From positions 1 to 64,000 of the forward strand of contig JAIYAU010000042.1 in the NCBI GenBank assembly GCA_027488865.1: a stretch of DNA of 64,000 nt, given 5' to 3'. The notes beneath the pieces are model-generated. The model made no database searches, had not been told where the DNA came from, and saw only the letters and a list, made by a program, of their open reading frames with translations. This DNA comes from Cytophagaceae bacterium (GTDB taxonomy: Bacteria; Bacteroidota; Bacteroidia; Cytophagales; UBA9547). The translations under genes and the position numbers were made by a program. Shown here in pieces: positions 26,186-37,420 of the stretch; position 1 is the first letter of the stretch, and each line of letters opens with the position of its first letter.

Positions 26186-29100
26186 GTGAAAAAATATATT
26201 TACAGCCTTATCATATTGGCTCTATTAAATGCAAATGTCCTGTTTGCAATCAATTCAGACGATCCTGGGATTCATGAAGTAAATTACGATGAGTGTAATG
26301 GAACGCTTACTATCAAGTATTTGGCTGGTAGATTCTCCAGTTGTGGTATTTGTGGTGCGTCGCTGGAGGGATGGCGAACTTTTGGTCAATCAGAGAATTT
26401 TATAACCATCAATGGTACACAAGTAATTGAACTTGGAACAAATTCCAACTTGGGCAACCCTGTTACTTGGGGGCCTTGTGGTAAAAATGAAAATCTATAT
26501 TTAGCAAGTCGCAATGGTTATTCAATTCAAAATGCTCCTGGCAGACTTCCTGAAACAGGAATGGGTTGTATAAGATGTGCTAGCAACTGTCTAGGTTGGT
26601 ATGGTACGGTTACTGTTGTTTTAAAAAGTTCCGATTTTGGCCAGTCTTTAAGAATTGGGATGAATGGTGATTTTGGAGGTAGTTTCAATATGACACATTC
26701 TCAGGTGATTACCACCGCAAATTTTCCAGAGCCAACGGCCCTTACTTCTCAATCGCAATGCGGAAGAGTTGCGCTATCATGGAATAAACCAAGTAGACAA
26801 TGTAACCAAACTAAAATACAAATTTTTAGGGATGGCAATTATGTTGCTGAGGTACCTTCTACAGATAATGTTTACTACGATAATGTTTCTTATAGAAATA
26901 ACAACTACCAATATCAAATACGTTCTATTGTTCGGCTGCCACTTGGTGTAACACATTATAGCAATTATATATCTACAGCTAATGTGCCTATCAAAGAGCT
27001 AACTAATGTGAACGACTTTAAGGTGGAGCAATCGGGCTGTGCTTCATCAGAAAGTGAAATATCTACCAAATTAAGTTGGACACTCAACACCATCGAAAGG
27101 CCCGCCTCTTTTACAATTATGAGAAGCCTTACGCCAGATTTCCAATCTGATTATAAAACTAGGGAATACTCTGCCAGTAGTTTGGCCGAATTTGGGGCTG
27201 GAGGTCAATATTCTTTTTCCGACAATAATACAGTCTGGGGTCCATTGGCGTTTAACACGACTTATTATTACAAGGTAGTGGGAAAGGATGTTTGTAACAT
27301 TGAAAAAACCTCCCCAACCAAAACCATTTTTGTTCCGGGTGCTCCTAATCTGCCTAGTGAGTTTCTTGTCAAATTATCAAACAATAATACAGAAGCATTA
27401 CTTTCTTGGGAGCACACAGGAGGTAAACTTTCCAGTTTTGATATTTATCGAGATGATGTAAAAATTGCTACCATAGATACAAATCAAAGGAATTATAGTG
27501 ACAAGTCCATTCGTAATTGTAGTGAATATGATTATGTTATCTCAGCTAGTAGCAAATGTTTTACTGAAAGGCGATCAGATAAATTTAAATTTCCAATTGT
27601 TCTTAATGATAATCTTAATCGCTTTGATTACTTCGCTGGGTCTAAAGGATTTTATTCTGATAGGGTTACACTTACTTGGAATTATATCGGTAATAGCAGC
27701 GTAGACTATTTTGTAGTTTACCGTAGGCAGTTGAAGTATGCAAATGCTTTTCAAGAAATTGCTAGAATTCCTGCTCCTGCACAAACCTATTTTGATAAGG
27801 ATTTGGATGCTGCTGAACTATACGAGTATGCTGTCGTGGCAATGGATTGTGATTTGTACAAGAATTTTAAGCCAAATTTTGATAATGTATTTAAGGCAGT
27901 AGGATTCAGATCTGAAATGGGGATGATAAACGGTAAGGTCACCTTTGAGGGTGGCAACGCAGTACCAAATGTGAGAATTACTGCCTTGCCAACAAACAAT
28001 ATTGCTCAAGGCAATAGTATTGATTTAACCAATGCCTCATTGCAGCATAATTTATCTTCAAACGGTTCATCTTGGTTTCCAAACCAAAACTGGTCACTCG
28101 GTTTTTGGATACAGCCAAGAGACACAGCAGCTGGTCAAAATGTTTTAAAAATTGGAGCTTTACAAATGAGTATTGGGCACCAGCCACTTCAAGCAGTTAC
28201 AATTTATGACGAGAAGCAACAACAAGTTTCACTAATTGATCGACAGTCGCTTTTAGCGGTTTCTAACGAAAATGATTCCAATATTTTTAGCAAAGTATCT
28301 GATAATAGTGTTTTAGGTCAAATAATTGAAAAGGACTCTACCTTTATTTTTTATAATTCTGGCACTAAGGCTGGTATTTTGAAAGAAGATACGGTTTATG
28401 ATAATATCAATGCTCCCAAAATGGTTATTAGTGCTGGCATCTCTTACGATTCAATTTTTAATTTAACCAATACTCAATCTTTTGGCCCGGTGAGAAACGC
28501 CACAGAAGGTTTTTTAGCTGGTAATTACATTTATGATAACGAAGACAATATTGTTCCTAGATGGATTATTGATAATGGAGATGTTTTTGAAGCCGATATT
28601 CAAGATTTACAATACCAATTAGGTGGAGTATATGCACTGACACAAGGTACAGGAGACACTATTTTTTATGCTCAAAACCCTAAAATATATGGTGTTTTAA
28701 AGGGTGATACAATCTTTGACAATCAAGGTAATCCGTTGCATCTATATAAGAACGGCGATTTGTTTTATTTAAAGGAGGGAGATAATGGGTTACAAATAGG
28801 ATCCAGATTCGCTCATTTTGATAACAATTCTGACACTGTATATTATATCGTTGAGGTTAAAGCAAATAATATTAATAAAGGAGCAAAAATCGGCGTAATA
28901 AATACCGAAAGGACGGTAATAGCCCAAAATGTTACTCCTTTTGGCGTGTTATATATGGTTGACCCAAGTGGGGCGGTGTATTCGGTTATTAATAAATCCC
29001 GTAAGGAAATACAAAAGTCTAGCTTAGTATATTTAAAAAGGGGTAATATGATTTATGGTTTGGATGGTGTAAAACTGCAAGCTACTGTGGCCGTTGACAA

Positions 29101-32100
29101 TACTTGGTATGCTACCAACACTACAGGAATTTATAAATATAACGCTAGAAGTGGTACAATTACTGACCAAACAGGTACACCAGTTTACGGAATCTATGGC
29201 AACAGTCAATTTGGTGATAAAGAGCTTTTTAATGTAACAGAAAGAAAAGAAACAGTAATTATTAAGACACCTGTAGATACACTATACAAGCCACGTTCAA
29301 TCATGCAATTACAAGTGCCTGGCCTTGCCAATGCGCTGGTATTAAACGACGTATTTTTGAATACCTTCAATCAGATCTACCTTACTTATGGCAATACTTT
29401 ACTAAAGGTATATGTAAATGGCGAGTTGAAAGATTCAGCCAAGGTCAATATCAATAATCTATCACCATCAAAGGTAGAATTTGGGCCATTTAACGGACTA
29501 CTTGACGAAGTCTCCATATGGAAAGAGACCAAGAGTTTGCAAAAATTATTTACTGATTTTCAACGATATTTGAATGGAACAGAAGCCAATTTAATGGCTT
29601 ATTGGAGAATAAACGAAGGTGTTGGCGCTAATGCTTATGATGCTTCTGCCTTTATTACTTCTACTGGCTTAAGGTATAATGAGCATCATGCGACCATCAC
29701 TGGATCTCCAGTTTGGTCATTTAATGTGCCGAAGTCAGACCAATTATCATACTCCACCTATACCGACAAAGATGGCAACTATAACATTGAGTCTATTGCT
29801 TACAGTGGTACTGGTCAAAACTTTCGGGTGGTTCCAATATTTAACGTACATGAGTTTTCTCCTTCAAATCGTATTTTGTTTATTGGCAAAGGCTCTTTGG
29901 TTCATAACAATACAGATTTTATAGACCTTTCTTCATTTAGGGTTACTGGTACAGTACACTATGATCCATTGTTATTCGGTTTTAAAGACCGTAAAGACCC
30001 CAGCATTGTGGGATGCGGAGTTGAGGATGTTTATTTTTTAGTAGATGGAAAGCCAATTTTTAAAAATGGTAGTTTAGTTAAAACAGATCGAAATGGCTAT
30101 TTTGAACTGGAAGTAGCTATAGGTAAACATAATATTTCCGTTGCAAAGAATAACCATATCTTTTCAGTAGGTCAATGGCCTGTTAAAGGTGATTATGACT
30201 TTCAGAATGATGTAATAGGGTTGTCATTTTTTGATAGCACGGCAAGAACAGTCATAGGAAAAGTGGTTGGCGGTATCACAGAAGGCGAAAAGTTTCCAGG
30301 GTTTGGTCGTTCTCGTAATAACTTAGGTAAAACAAAGATTACCTTTCAATCTATAGGTAAAGAATGTGTTACAAAAACTGTGATTACTGACTCACTTACA
30401 GGAGAATACCGAATTGACCTAATACCACTTAAATACAGGATTTCGGAACTTAAAATCTTAGGTGCAGATGCGGATCAAAACCGCAAGTTGCGTACTTTGA
30501 TGGAAGGTGTGACGAGTTTGGATGCGGATACGCTACGATATAGCACAACCAATGAACAAATTCATTACCGTAATGGAAATAGCAGTAAAGTAATTGGTTA
30601 TCATCTTATTAAGAATTTTATTTATCGTAAACCATCAGAAATATTAGTAAAGTCATATAACAACGACGAAAATCAATTTGGTGAAACGAATCTCAAAGTT
30701 GAAGTAAATACTCCAACTATAAGTACTGTAAATGTGCCAATTACAAAAGAGACATTTAAATATCCCGTATTTAAACAAGGTAATTTTTACTTCTTTAAAA
30801 TAAAGGTGGCCGAAAGATACACCAATGCTGACAATGGTCGGATTTATGAGGACAGCGTTAAATCAGGAGATTTTCGAATTGAGAATGATATTTCAGGACA
30901 GAATTCTGTTTTGAAACTCGAAAAGCAGATCAAAGATAGTACTGGTTATTTTACTTATTTCTTTCAGGCTGGCACCCCAAATATTACCTTTAACAGACGC
31001 ACACCTGCGCGTAGTTTTACTAAGTCAATCCAGTTTATTGGGCCTGGTTATAGCACATGGCAATACAATGGTGATTTGTTTAGGGGCTATATTTTGGGTA
31101 CTATAGCAGAGTCACAATCTGATTTTTATACTGTGGCAAGTGATTCCACCAAGCCTTTAGAAATGGTTGATTTTGTTTTAAGGGATCCTCCTGGAAGCAA
31201 TAGCTATGCCTATATGGAAAAGGGAACAAAGTTAGAATATTCCACACAATATAGCACTACCTCAGCTAATGAGAGTTCTCAAGATTTGGGGCTGGGTTTT
31301 AAATTGAAATCAATCATTGGATTCACCTTAATAAAAGAAGAGGAAAATACCATTGGAATCAAAAGTGAGCAAAAATGGAGTGATGAAAATTCTCAAACCT
31401 CAGTAAGGTCTGTAGAAACTAAGCGAACAGTAGAAACGAGCAAAGAAGAGAGAAATGCTGGTCATGGAAGTGATTTATTCATCGGGAAGGGTGTAAATAT
31501 TTTTACACCTATAACACGAAATGTAGACATAATTTCAAAAGATAAATGCCAAGGCAATTGTTTGGATGAATATGTTTTAGTCAATCAAAATCCCTATACC
31601 ATCGGAAAGTTTAGGTCAATTGCGGTATTGATACAAGCTGCGGAGCAAACAGAATTTGCATATACGACAGTGCAAATTGAACAAGAAATAAAAGCCTTGT
31701 CAAAAGCAATATCCGAAGTGGTAGACACAAACACAATACAATTTAATAGGCTAAGAAATCAAATCAATATTTGGAAACAAGTGCTGGGGCAAAATGAATA
31801 TCAAAAGGTGTTGGCTATTAAAAACAAACTGATAGCAAATACTAAAAATTATTCTTTTGGTGCAGGTGCAAAAATTGATGAATCCTACAGCTTGTCAAAT
31901 AAGAATACCGAGGCGCAAAATTTTAATTTTTCATTCGAGGCAGGTGGTTACATAAAAGTAAAATTTGAAATGTTCGCTGCAAGTTCACTCGAACTAAAAT
32001 ACAAACATATTGCCACTTCAAGTATTAGTGAATCTACTTCTCAATCGGATAATGCTAAAATCGGGTATGTGCTTGAAGATAAAGACGTAGGGGATAAGCT

Positions 32101-35100
32101 TAATGTGGAAGTCATTTTAAATGGTAAAAATGATTTATATAATAACCTTTCAAACAGAAATGGACAATGGGGCAATATCCTTAAAAATAAAATTGCTCAA
32201 GATGCATTAAAGGGTTTAATTTCCGCAGCAGCAGGTTGGGTAGCAATAGCCGTAGGAGATAATGATTTTCAAGAACCTGGTAAGAATCCTTTTGACACAC
32301 TTCAAATAAATACAGATAAATATTTTAACAGATATTTATACGACCCAATTTTTGTACTTAAAGGAGGGCGCACTTCCTGCCCACATGAAGAAGAGACTTA
32401 TCCAAAATATGCACAATATTATGATACCTCCTATACAAAATCTCCTTTAAGTAAGATACGAATCAGCGATGGATCCTACAGAAGGGATCGGCCAGGGATT
32501 AGAATAGAGCCAAGAGTCTTATATAATGTGCCTTCTGGCCTACCTGATCAGTGGGCAAAGTTTGATGTAATTTTTGAAAATTATAATGATGAAGATACTG
32601 TAAGGAATTATGTTGTTTTACTAGATCAGCGTACCAATGGTAATGGTGCTACTTTGAGAATAGATGGGGAGCGTTTTGTAAAAGGGGGAACCCCCATACC
32701 CATGTATGCTGGTGACCAGTTGGTTAAAAAGATGACCGTACAGCCGGTACGTGGTCTTTATGATTATGAAAATATTGTCATTTACTTCCATTCAGAGTGT
32801 CAATTTGACTTTGGGGCGGATTTAGATTTTCAAAAGGATATTTTTGGATCCGACACTATTTCGGTTCATTTTTTGCCTACCTGTCCCATTTCTACAGTGA
32901 TGAGGCCAAGCCCAAATTGGATTGTTAACGATGCCTCAGATAGTATCGTAACTTGTGAGATTATCGAAAATGGATTTTATTTTGAGAATTATGGTAAAAT
33001 AAAATTACAATTTAAACCAAGTTACGGAACGGATAAAGATTGGACAGATATAGAAATATGGACCAGAGATTCATTGGAAGTTAAAGAAAACGGTTGGAGG
33101 CCTTTCCCTCGTGGTAATAATTACATTGTGTACGATTGGGATTTGTCCAAATTTGACTTAAATAATGGCGAATATAACCTCAGATGGTATTTCCTTTGTC
33201 TTGATCGTACAGAGTCTCAATCTCAAGTTATTTCAGGTGTTTTGGATAGACAAGCTCCTTTTGTTTTTGGTAAACCAAAACCTGAAGACGGAATTTTGTC
33301 TCCCGGAGATCAAATTATTGCTCAATTTAATGAAGCAATCGAAATAGGTAAAGTAAATATGGATAATATTTATGTAGAAGGTCGCTTAAATAATAGTGAA
33401 TTAAAACATTCTACGAGTTTGGCAATGTCCACCACCTCGGGTGAAACCTTGGAGGTAAAAGACCTGAATGTGGCAAACAGTCCTTTTACTATTGAAATGT
33501 GGCTAAATTGGAGTTCCAAGGCCTCTAATACGCAGCAGATTCTTTCACACGGAGAAGTGCCAGCTTCTTCCATTACACTGGATATCAATAAAAGCGGTTA
33601 CCTAATTCTAAACTTTGGTTCTGAACAGTTGCAATCTGTTTCGCCTTTAAAAAGTGATGAATGGTCTCACTTGGCGTTGGGATATGATCCACAACAAGGC
33701 ATGTTGGCCGTTTATTTAAATGCAACAAGAATTTTACTTAAATCAAACTTGGCAAAAGGATATCCGGGTATTGGAAATCTAAGGGTGGGCGGTGCTGTGG
33801 CTGGTAAGGAAGCTTTTTCGGGTCGCATTCATGAACTACGAATTTGGCAATATTTACGTCCAGCTGCTGAAATTGCCCCAGAAATGAATAAAAGTTTATC
33901 TGGAGATGAAATTGATCTTTTGGCTTACTGGCCATTAGATGAGGCAGAAGGGATCGAGCTTTTTGATAAAGTTCAGAAAAGAAAGGCTATTAATAATGCG
34001 GTATGGAGTTTGGAACCCAAATCGCTTGGGTATTCAACAAATGGAGGATATCTTAAATACCCCCATAATGTCGCCTATTCTAATAAAGGTGATTTTACAG
34101 TAGCTTTTTGGTTTAGGGGAATAAATTCTGGAAGTATCAGCACACTTTTTTCTAATGGCGAAGGTGAGGCGAGTTTAGAAAACGGCAAATTGGGAAATAT
34201 TGATTCTTGGGCTATTAAAGCAATGCCTACAGGTCAGTTGGCCGTATTTAACAATGGTAATATTTTTTATGCCACCAATTTTGATTGTCTAGACGATAAA
34301 TGGCACCATTTTGCTTTGTCTGTAGATCGAAAAGGCTATACAAGTTCATTTTTAGATGGTGAGCTTACTAATCAAGAATTTGGAATTAAATGGAGTGGTT
34401 TTGGAGGCCCAGCACTTTATTTGGGTGCAAGAGGTTGGTATGATTCCCTATCCGTTGAGCAGGTGGATGAGCTTTTTAGTGGACAGTTCGATGAGTTGCA
34501 GGTTTGGGGCTTAGCTAGAAGACAGCAGCAAATTAAACGTGATAAAAATGTTAAGATAAAAGGTGATAAAATTGGACTAGATGTTTATCTCTCTTTTGAG
34601 GATTATGATGACCAATTGAGAACGGTGGTAGCCTCCACTAATAATGGGGTTAAGGGTAAAACAAGTGAATCAGCAATTTTATTTGGAGAAAGTGAAGTCA
34701 ATGAACAATCTCCCACCATTAAGGCAGATTCTTATGTCGTACCTGTCTATTATAATTTTTCTGTAAAAAATGACCAGATACTGATTGATCTATCAGAAAA
34801 TGACCCTGCTTTGATTGAAAATTGTCTTTTGGATATAACGGTACGAAATATCTTTGACAAACAAAATAATCGCATGGTTTCCCCAACCACCTGGTCAGTC
34901 TATGTCGATCAAAACCAACTAGTATGGGACAGGCAAAATATTGAAATAAAAAAGAAGCTTTACGAACAAGGTTCATTTGAAGTCAACATAACTAACAAAA
35001 GTGGACAAATTCAGGACTTTCAAATTTCCAACCTACCATCATGGCTCAAAATAGACATTGAGGAGGGAGAAATTGATCCTTTACAAACCCAAAAAATAAA

Positions 35101-36739
35101 GTTCACCATACATAAGGATTTGGCGATGGGCACTTACCGCCAACCTGTTTTCTTAAAAGGTTCATCTGGTGTAAATGAAATTCTAGCTTTAAATATAGAA
35201 GTTTATAAACCAATTCCAGACAGTTGGAACCAGGGTACCTCGCATTATACTGATTCCATGTTGGTTATTGGGGTATTAAGTCTTGAAAAATCGTATTTGA
35301 ATGACACCAAGGACATGCTGGTTGCTTTTGTAAATGATAGTGTAAGGGGAAAAGCCTATTTGGAATATGTGTCTCAGTATGATCAGTATTATGTTTATCT
35401 ATATGTTTATAGCAAAAAGGCAAAAGGTGAGAATATTACTTTTAAAATATGGGATGCTGACAAAGGTAGAATTTATGATCTGCCACAAGTAATTTTTAAT
35501 AAAGACACGAGTACTTTTATTAGTTTCAATTCTGGAACAGTAGTTGGTTCTGCACAAAATCCTGTAATTTTTAGGGCTAATAACGAGTTTGTTCAAAGTT
35601 TTGCCTTAAAATCGGGTTGGCAATGGGTGTCTTTTACTACCCTTTCTGAGCGACTTAAGAGAAGCACTGAGTTGTTCAGATATGTAGACAATGCTTCCGG
35701 GGATTATGTCTCCGACGCCTTAGGAAGTTTTGACCTTTTTGATCAAAATAAGAAATTATGGATTGGGTCCTTAGCTGGTGACAATCTAAAGAAAGACTTG
35801 GGCGGCTTTAAGTTAGGTAATGGGTATAAAATATTCTCGACTAAAGAAAAAACTGTCTATTATCCAGGTAGTTTAGTTTCTCCAGAGGATTACCCTGTAA
35901 GTGTAGGATCTGGTATGTGGAATTGGATTGGCTATATAGGCCAAAATAATATGTTGTTAAAAACAGCCTTAAGTTCAATACAAGCCACAGAAGGAGATAT
36001 TATTAAAAGTCAAACTCAATTTGCAGTTTATGACCCACTTTTAGGATGGGTAGGAAGTTTACAATCACTTTCACCACATCAAGGGTATATGATTAATTGT
36101 AAAAACAAAGCTCAAATTGTTTTCCCTCAAGAAATAGCAAACTCTTCTTTTAGAGTTTCCGATGAAGGGTTGAATGAGTTTTCCAATAATTATAGCCCGG
36201 AAAAGTTTCCAAATAATATGACATTAATTGCATCTATTATTGGAGAACCTACCAAGGGAAAGTTGTTTGTAAAGAATGGTGATGTTATAGTTGGTTTAGC
36301 TCAGAAATTAACAGAAAGTTTACCCTATTATTTCCTCACAATTGCTGGTGAAAAATCAGACCACCTAAGTTTTGTATTTGTTACTGATCATGGTCAAGAG
36401 TATAATATTTCTGAATCTATTGTATTTCATGCAGATGCTAGCAGAGGAAGCCTCGATTTACCATTTGAGTTGCACATCACAGATCAAAAACCATCTGTGA
36501 AAGTACATTCCAATCCATTTGTAGATAAATTGGAGGTTACTTTTGAAGGACTAAGCCAAGGAGATGCGTTAATTACGCTGACGGATATGAAGGGAGTTAT
36601 TCTATATACACAAGCTATTCCACTTACTAGTGCCAAGGCAATGTTATATCTTCAACATCTTGATTTAAAAGCTGGTATTTACTTCGTAAACGTAAAAACT
36701 CAAAACGATAATTGGATTACCAAATTAGTGAAGTTATAA
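26186..36739 (+). CDS. Giant T9SS surface protein with FnIII and LamG domains
   Basis: A 3517-aa protein with GTG start and a signal peptide (1-22, ending LFA). Order of visible parts: a Cys-rich N-terminal module (about 25-180); fibronectin III-like repeats (about 180-570); a LamG jelly roll (about 615-1145) interrupted by a roughly 370-residue insert; carboxypeptidase-regulatory-like modules (about 1165-1420); a Ser/Thr-rich beta and helical region (about 1690-1975); two more LamG domains (about 2400-2600 and 2615-2805); further beta modules; and a type A sorting domain (about 3440-3517, SNPFVDKLEVTFEG ... LKAGIYFVNV). Such proteins are exported by the T9SS and act as adhesins or motility proteins. 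The next gene starts one base after the stop, and a PorP/SprF gene follows. Confidence 0.9.
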   Translation: MKKYIYSLIILALLNANVLFAINSDDPGIHEVNYDECNGTLTIKYLAGRFSSCGICGASLEGWRTFGQSENFITINGTQVIELGTNSNLGNPVTWGPCGKNENLYLASRNGYSIQNAPGRLPETGMGCIRCASNCLGWYGTVTVVLKSSDFGQSLRIGMNGDFGGSFNMTHSQVITTANFPEPTALTSQSQCGRVALSWNKPSRQCNQTKIQIFRDGNYVAEVPSTDNVYYDNVSYRNNNYQYQIRSIVRLPLGVTHYSNYISTANVPIKELTNVNDFKVEQSGCASSESEISTKLSWTLNTIERPASFTIMRSLTPDFQSDYKTREYSASSLAEFGAGGQYSFSDNNTVWGPLAFNTTYYYKVVGKDVCNIEKTSPTKTIFVPGAPNLPSEFLVKLSNNNTEALLSWEHTGGKLSSFDIYRDDVKIATIDTNQRNYSDKSIRNCSEYDYVISASSKCFTERRSDKFKFPIVLNDNLNRFDYFAGSKGFYSDRVTLTWNYIGNSSVDYFVVYRRQLKYANAFQEIARIPAPAQTYFDKDLDAAELYEYAVVAMDCDLYKNFKPNFDNVFKAVGFRSEMGMINGKVTFEGGNAVPNVRITALPTNNIAQGNSIDLTNASLQHNLSSNGSSWFPNQNWSLGFWIQPRDTAAGQNVLKIGALQMSIGHQPLQAVTIYDEKQQQVSLIDRQSLLAVSNENDSNIFSKVSDNSVLGQIIEKDSTFIFYNSGTKAGILKEDTVYDNINAPKMVISAGISYDSIFNLTNTQSFGPVRNATEGFLAGNYIYDNEDNIVPRWIIDNGDVFEADIQDLQYQLGGVYALTQGTGDTIFYAQNPKIYGVLKGDTIFDNQGNPLHLYKNGDLFYLKEGDNGLQIGSRFAHFDNNSDTVYYIVEVKANNINKGAKIGVINTERTVIAQNVTPFGVLYMVDPSGAVYSVINKSRKEIQKSSLVYLKRGNMIYGLDGVKLQATVAVDNTWYATNTTGIYKYNARSGTITDQTGTPVYGIYGNSQFGDKELFNVTERKETVIIKTPVDTLYKPRSIMQLQVPGLANALVLNDVFLNTFNQIYLTYGNTLLKVYVNGELKDSAKVNINNLSPSKVEFGPFNGLLDEVSIWKETKSLQKLFTDFQRYLNGTEANLMAYWRINEGVGANAYDASAFITSTGLRYNEHHATITGSPVWSFNVPKSDQLSYSTYTDKDGNYNIESIAYSGTGQNFRVVPIFNVHEFSPSNRILFIGKGSLVHNNTDFIDLSSFRVTGTVHYDPLLFGFKDRKDPSIVGCGVEDVYFLVDGKPIFKNGSLVKTDRNGYFELEVAIGKHNISVAKNNHIFSVGQWPVKGDYDFQNDVIGLSFFDSTARTVIGKVVGGITEGEKFPGFGRSRNNLGKTKITFQSIGKECVTKTVITDSLTGEYRIDLIPLKYRISELKILGADADQNRKLRTLMEGVTSLDADTLRYSTTNEQIHYRNGNSSKVIGYHLIKNFIYRKPSEILVKSYNNDENQFGETNLKVEVNTPTISTVNVPITKETFKYPVFKQGNFYFFKIKVAERYTNADNGRIYEDSVKSGDFRIENDISGQNSVLKLEKQIKDSTGYFTYFFQAGTPNITFNRRTPARSFTKSIQFIGPGYSTWQYNGDLFRGYILGTIAESQSDFYTVASDSTKPLEMVDFVLRDPPGSNSYAYMEKGTKLEYSTQYSTTSANESSQDLGLGFKLKSIIGFTLIKEEENTIGIKSEQKWSDENSQTSVRSVETKRTVETSKEERNAGHGSDLFIGKGVNIFTPITRNVDIISKDKCQGNCLDEYVLVNQNPYTIGKFRSIAVLIQAAEQTEFAYTTVQIEQEIKALSKAISEVVDTNTIQFNRLRNQINIWKQVLGQNEYQKVLAIKNKLIANTKNYSFGAGAKIDESYSLSNKNTEAQNFNFSFEAGGYIKVKFEMFAASSLELKYKHIATSSISESTSQSDNAKIGYVLEDKDVGDKLNVEVILNGKNDLYNNLSNRNGQWGNILKNKIAQDALKGLISAAAGWVAIAVGDNDFQEPGKNPFDTLQINTDKYFNRYLYDPIFVLKGGRTSCPHEEETYPKYAQYYDTSYTKSPLSKIRISDGSYRRDRPGIRIEPRVLYNVPSGLPDQWAKFDVIFENYNDEDTVRNYVVLLDQRTNGNGATLRIDGERFVKGGTPIPMYAGDQLVKKMTVQPVRGLYDYENIVIYFHSECQFDFGADLDFQKDIFGSDTISVHFLPTCPISTVMRPSPNWIVNDASDSIVTCEIIENGFYFENYGKIKLQFKPSYGTDKDWTDIEIWTRDSLEVKENGWRPFPRGNNYIVYDWDLSKFDLNNGEYNLRWYFLCLDRTESQSQVISGVLDRQAPFVFGKPKPEDGILSPGDQIIAQFNEAIEIGKVNMDNIYVEGRLNNSELKHSTSLAMSTTSGETLEVKDLNVANSPFTIEMWLNWSSKASNTQQILSHGEVPASSITLDINKSGYLILNFGSEQLQSVSPLKSDEWSHLALGYDPQQGMLAVYLNATRILLKSNLAKGYPGIGNLRVGGAVAGKEAFSGRIHELRIWQYLRPAAEIAPEMNKSLSGDEIDLLAYWPLDEAEGIELFDKVQKRKAINNAVWSLEPKSLGYSTNGGYLKYPHNVAYSNKGDFTVAFWFRGINSGSISTLFSNGEGEASLENGKLGNIDSWAIKAMPTGQLAVFNNGNIFYATNFDCLDDKWHHFALSVDRKGYTSSFLDGELTNQEFGIKWSGFGGPALYLGARGWYDSLSVEQVDELFSGQFDELQVWGLARRQQQIKRDKNVKIKGDKIGLDVYLSFEDYDDQLRTVVASTNNGVKGKTSESAILFGESEVNEQSPTIKADSYVVPVYYNFSVKNDQILIDLSENDPALIENCLLDITVRNIFDKQNNRMVSPTTWSVYVDQNQLVWDRQNIEIKKKLYEQGSFEVNITNKSGQIQDFQISNLPSWLKIDIEEGEIDPLQTQKIKFTIHKDLAMGTYRQPVFLKGSSGVNEILALNIEVYKPIPDSWNQGTSHYTDSMLVIGVLSLEKSYLNDTKDMLVAFVNDSVRGKAYLEYVSQYDQYYVYLYVYSKKAKGENITFKIWDADKGRIYDLPQVIFNKDTSTFISFNSGTVVGSAQNPVIFRANNEFVQSFALKSGWQWVSFTTLSERLKRSTELFRYVDNASGDYVSDALGSFDLFDQNKKLWIGSLAGDNLKKDLGGFKLGNGYKIFSTKEKTVYYPGSLVSPEDYPVSVGSGMWNWIGYIGQNNMLLKTALSSIQATEGDIIKSQTQFAVYDPLLGWVGSLQSLSPHQGYMINCKNKAQIVFPQEIANSSFRVSDEGLNEFSNNYSPEKFPNNMTLIASIIGEPTKGKLFVKNGDVIVGLAQKLTESLPYYFLTIAGEKSDHLSFVFVTDHGQEYNISESIVFHADASRGSLDLPFELHITDQKPSVKVHSNPFVDKLEVTFEGLSQGDALITLTDMKGVILYTQAIPLTSAKAMLYLQHLDLKAGIYFVNVKTQNDNWITKLVKL

Positions 36740-36740
36740 T

Positions 36741-37418
36741 ATGAGCAAGTTAATTTGGTCATTCCTGTTTTTATGTTCTTATGTTTATGCCGCTGCGCCT
36801 GATTGGACTATTAATTTGCTACAATATGAGCAACGTATGTCATACACGGCACTTATAAGTATAGATACTCGATATTCCTCTAATCTTGAAGATAAAATTG
36901 GAGTTTATTTAGGGGATGAGCTAAGGGGGATAGGTCAGATTACTTTTGTTGATTCAATGGGTAGAGGGATATTCCTTTTTCAGATGGGACTTAACACTGG
37001 CGATGAGGGAAATGCTACCTTTAAAATATATGATAAAAATGGTGATAGAATTATAGATGCCAAAACTGTTACTCCTGTAATTATTAATGGTATCGTTGGA
37101 AGTCTTGAAAATCCATTTGTTATTTCAAATACTGATTTGTATCGAGAAGGTGAGTTGCTTTACAACAATTACATTTCTCCAAATAATGACCTGCTTAACG
37201 ATGCGCTCAAAATTGAAAATGTTGAGCAATATCAGGGATTTGAATTGAGCATTTTTACAGAAGATGGTGCTAAACTTTACCATAGTAACCCGTACAAAAA
37301 TGATTGGGAAGGCACATATCGGGGTGAGCTACTTCCAACCGGGGTCTATTATTTTATTTTTTACAATAAGTCTTTGAATAAACAATTCTCTGGCTCTTTT
37401 TCCTTAAAACAAAGATAG
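36741..37418 (+). CDS. T9SS type B sorting domain protein (CHU_C)
   Basis: A 225-aa protein with signal peptide (1-18, ending VYAAAP). The middle third repeats a beta module also found near the end of the giant protein: KIGVYLGDELRGIGQ and ATFKIYDKNGDRI here resemble DMLVAFVNDSVRGKA and ITFKIWDADKGRI there. The C-terminal 80 residues (YISPNNDLLNDALKI ... FELSIFTEDGAKLYHS ... LPTGVYYFIF) are a type B gliding-motility C-terminal domain. Type B cargo often needs a cognate PorP/SprF-like partner, which is encoded two bases downstream. Likely a surface partner or anchor of the giant protein. Confidence 0.9.
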   Translation: MSKLIWSFLFLCSYVYAAAPDWTINLLQYEQRMSYTALISIDTRYSSNLEDKIGVYLGDELRGIGQITFVDSMGRGIFLFQMGLNTGDEGNATFKIYDKNGDRIIDAKTVTPVIINGIVGSLENPFVISNTDLYREGELLYNNYISPNNDLLNDALKIENVEQYQGFELSIFTEDGAKLYHSNPYKNDWEGTYRGELLPTGVYYFIFYNKSLNKQFSGSFSLKQR

Positions 37419-37420
37419 CC

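Noticed and set aside
36739-36741. Possible frameshift separating one longer gene into the giant protein and the type B protein
   Set aside because: The giant protein ends in a complete type A sorting domain and the next has its own signal peptide, so they are two proteins.
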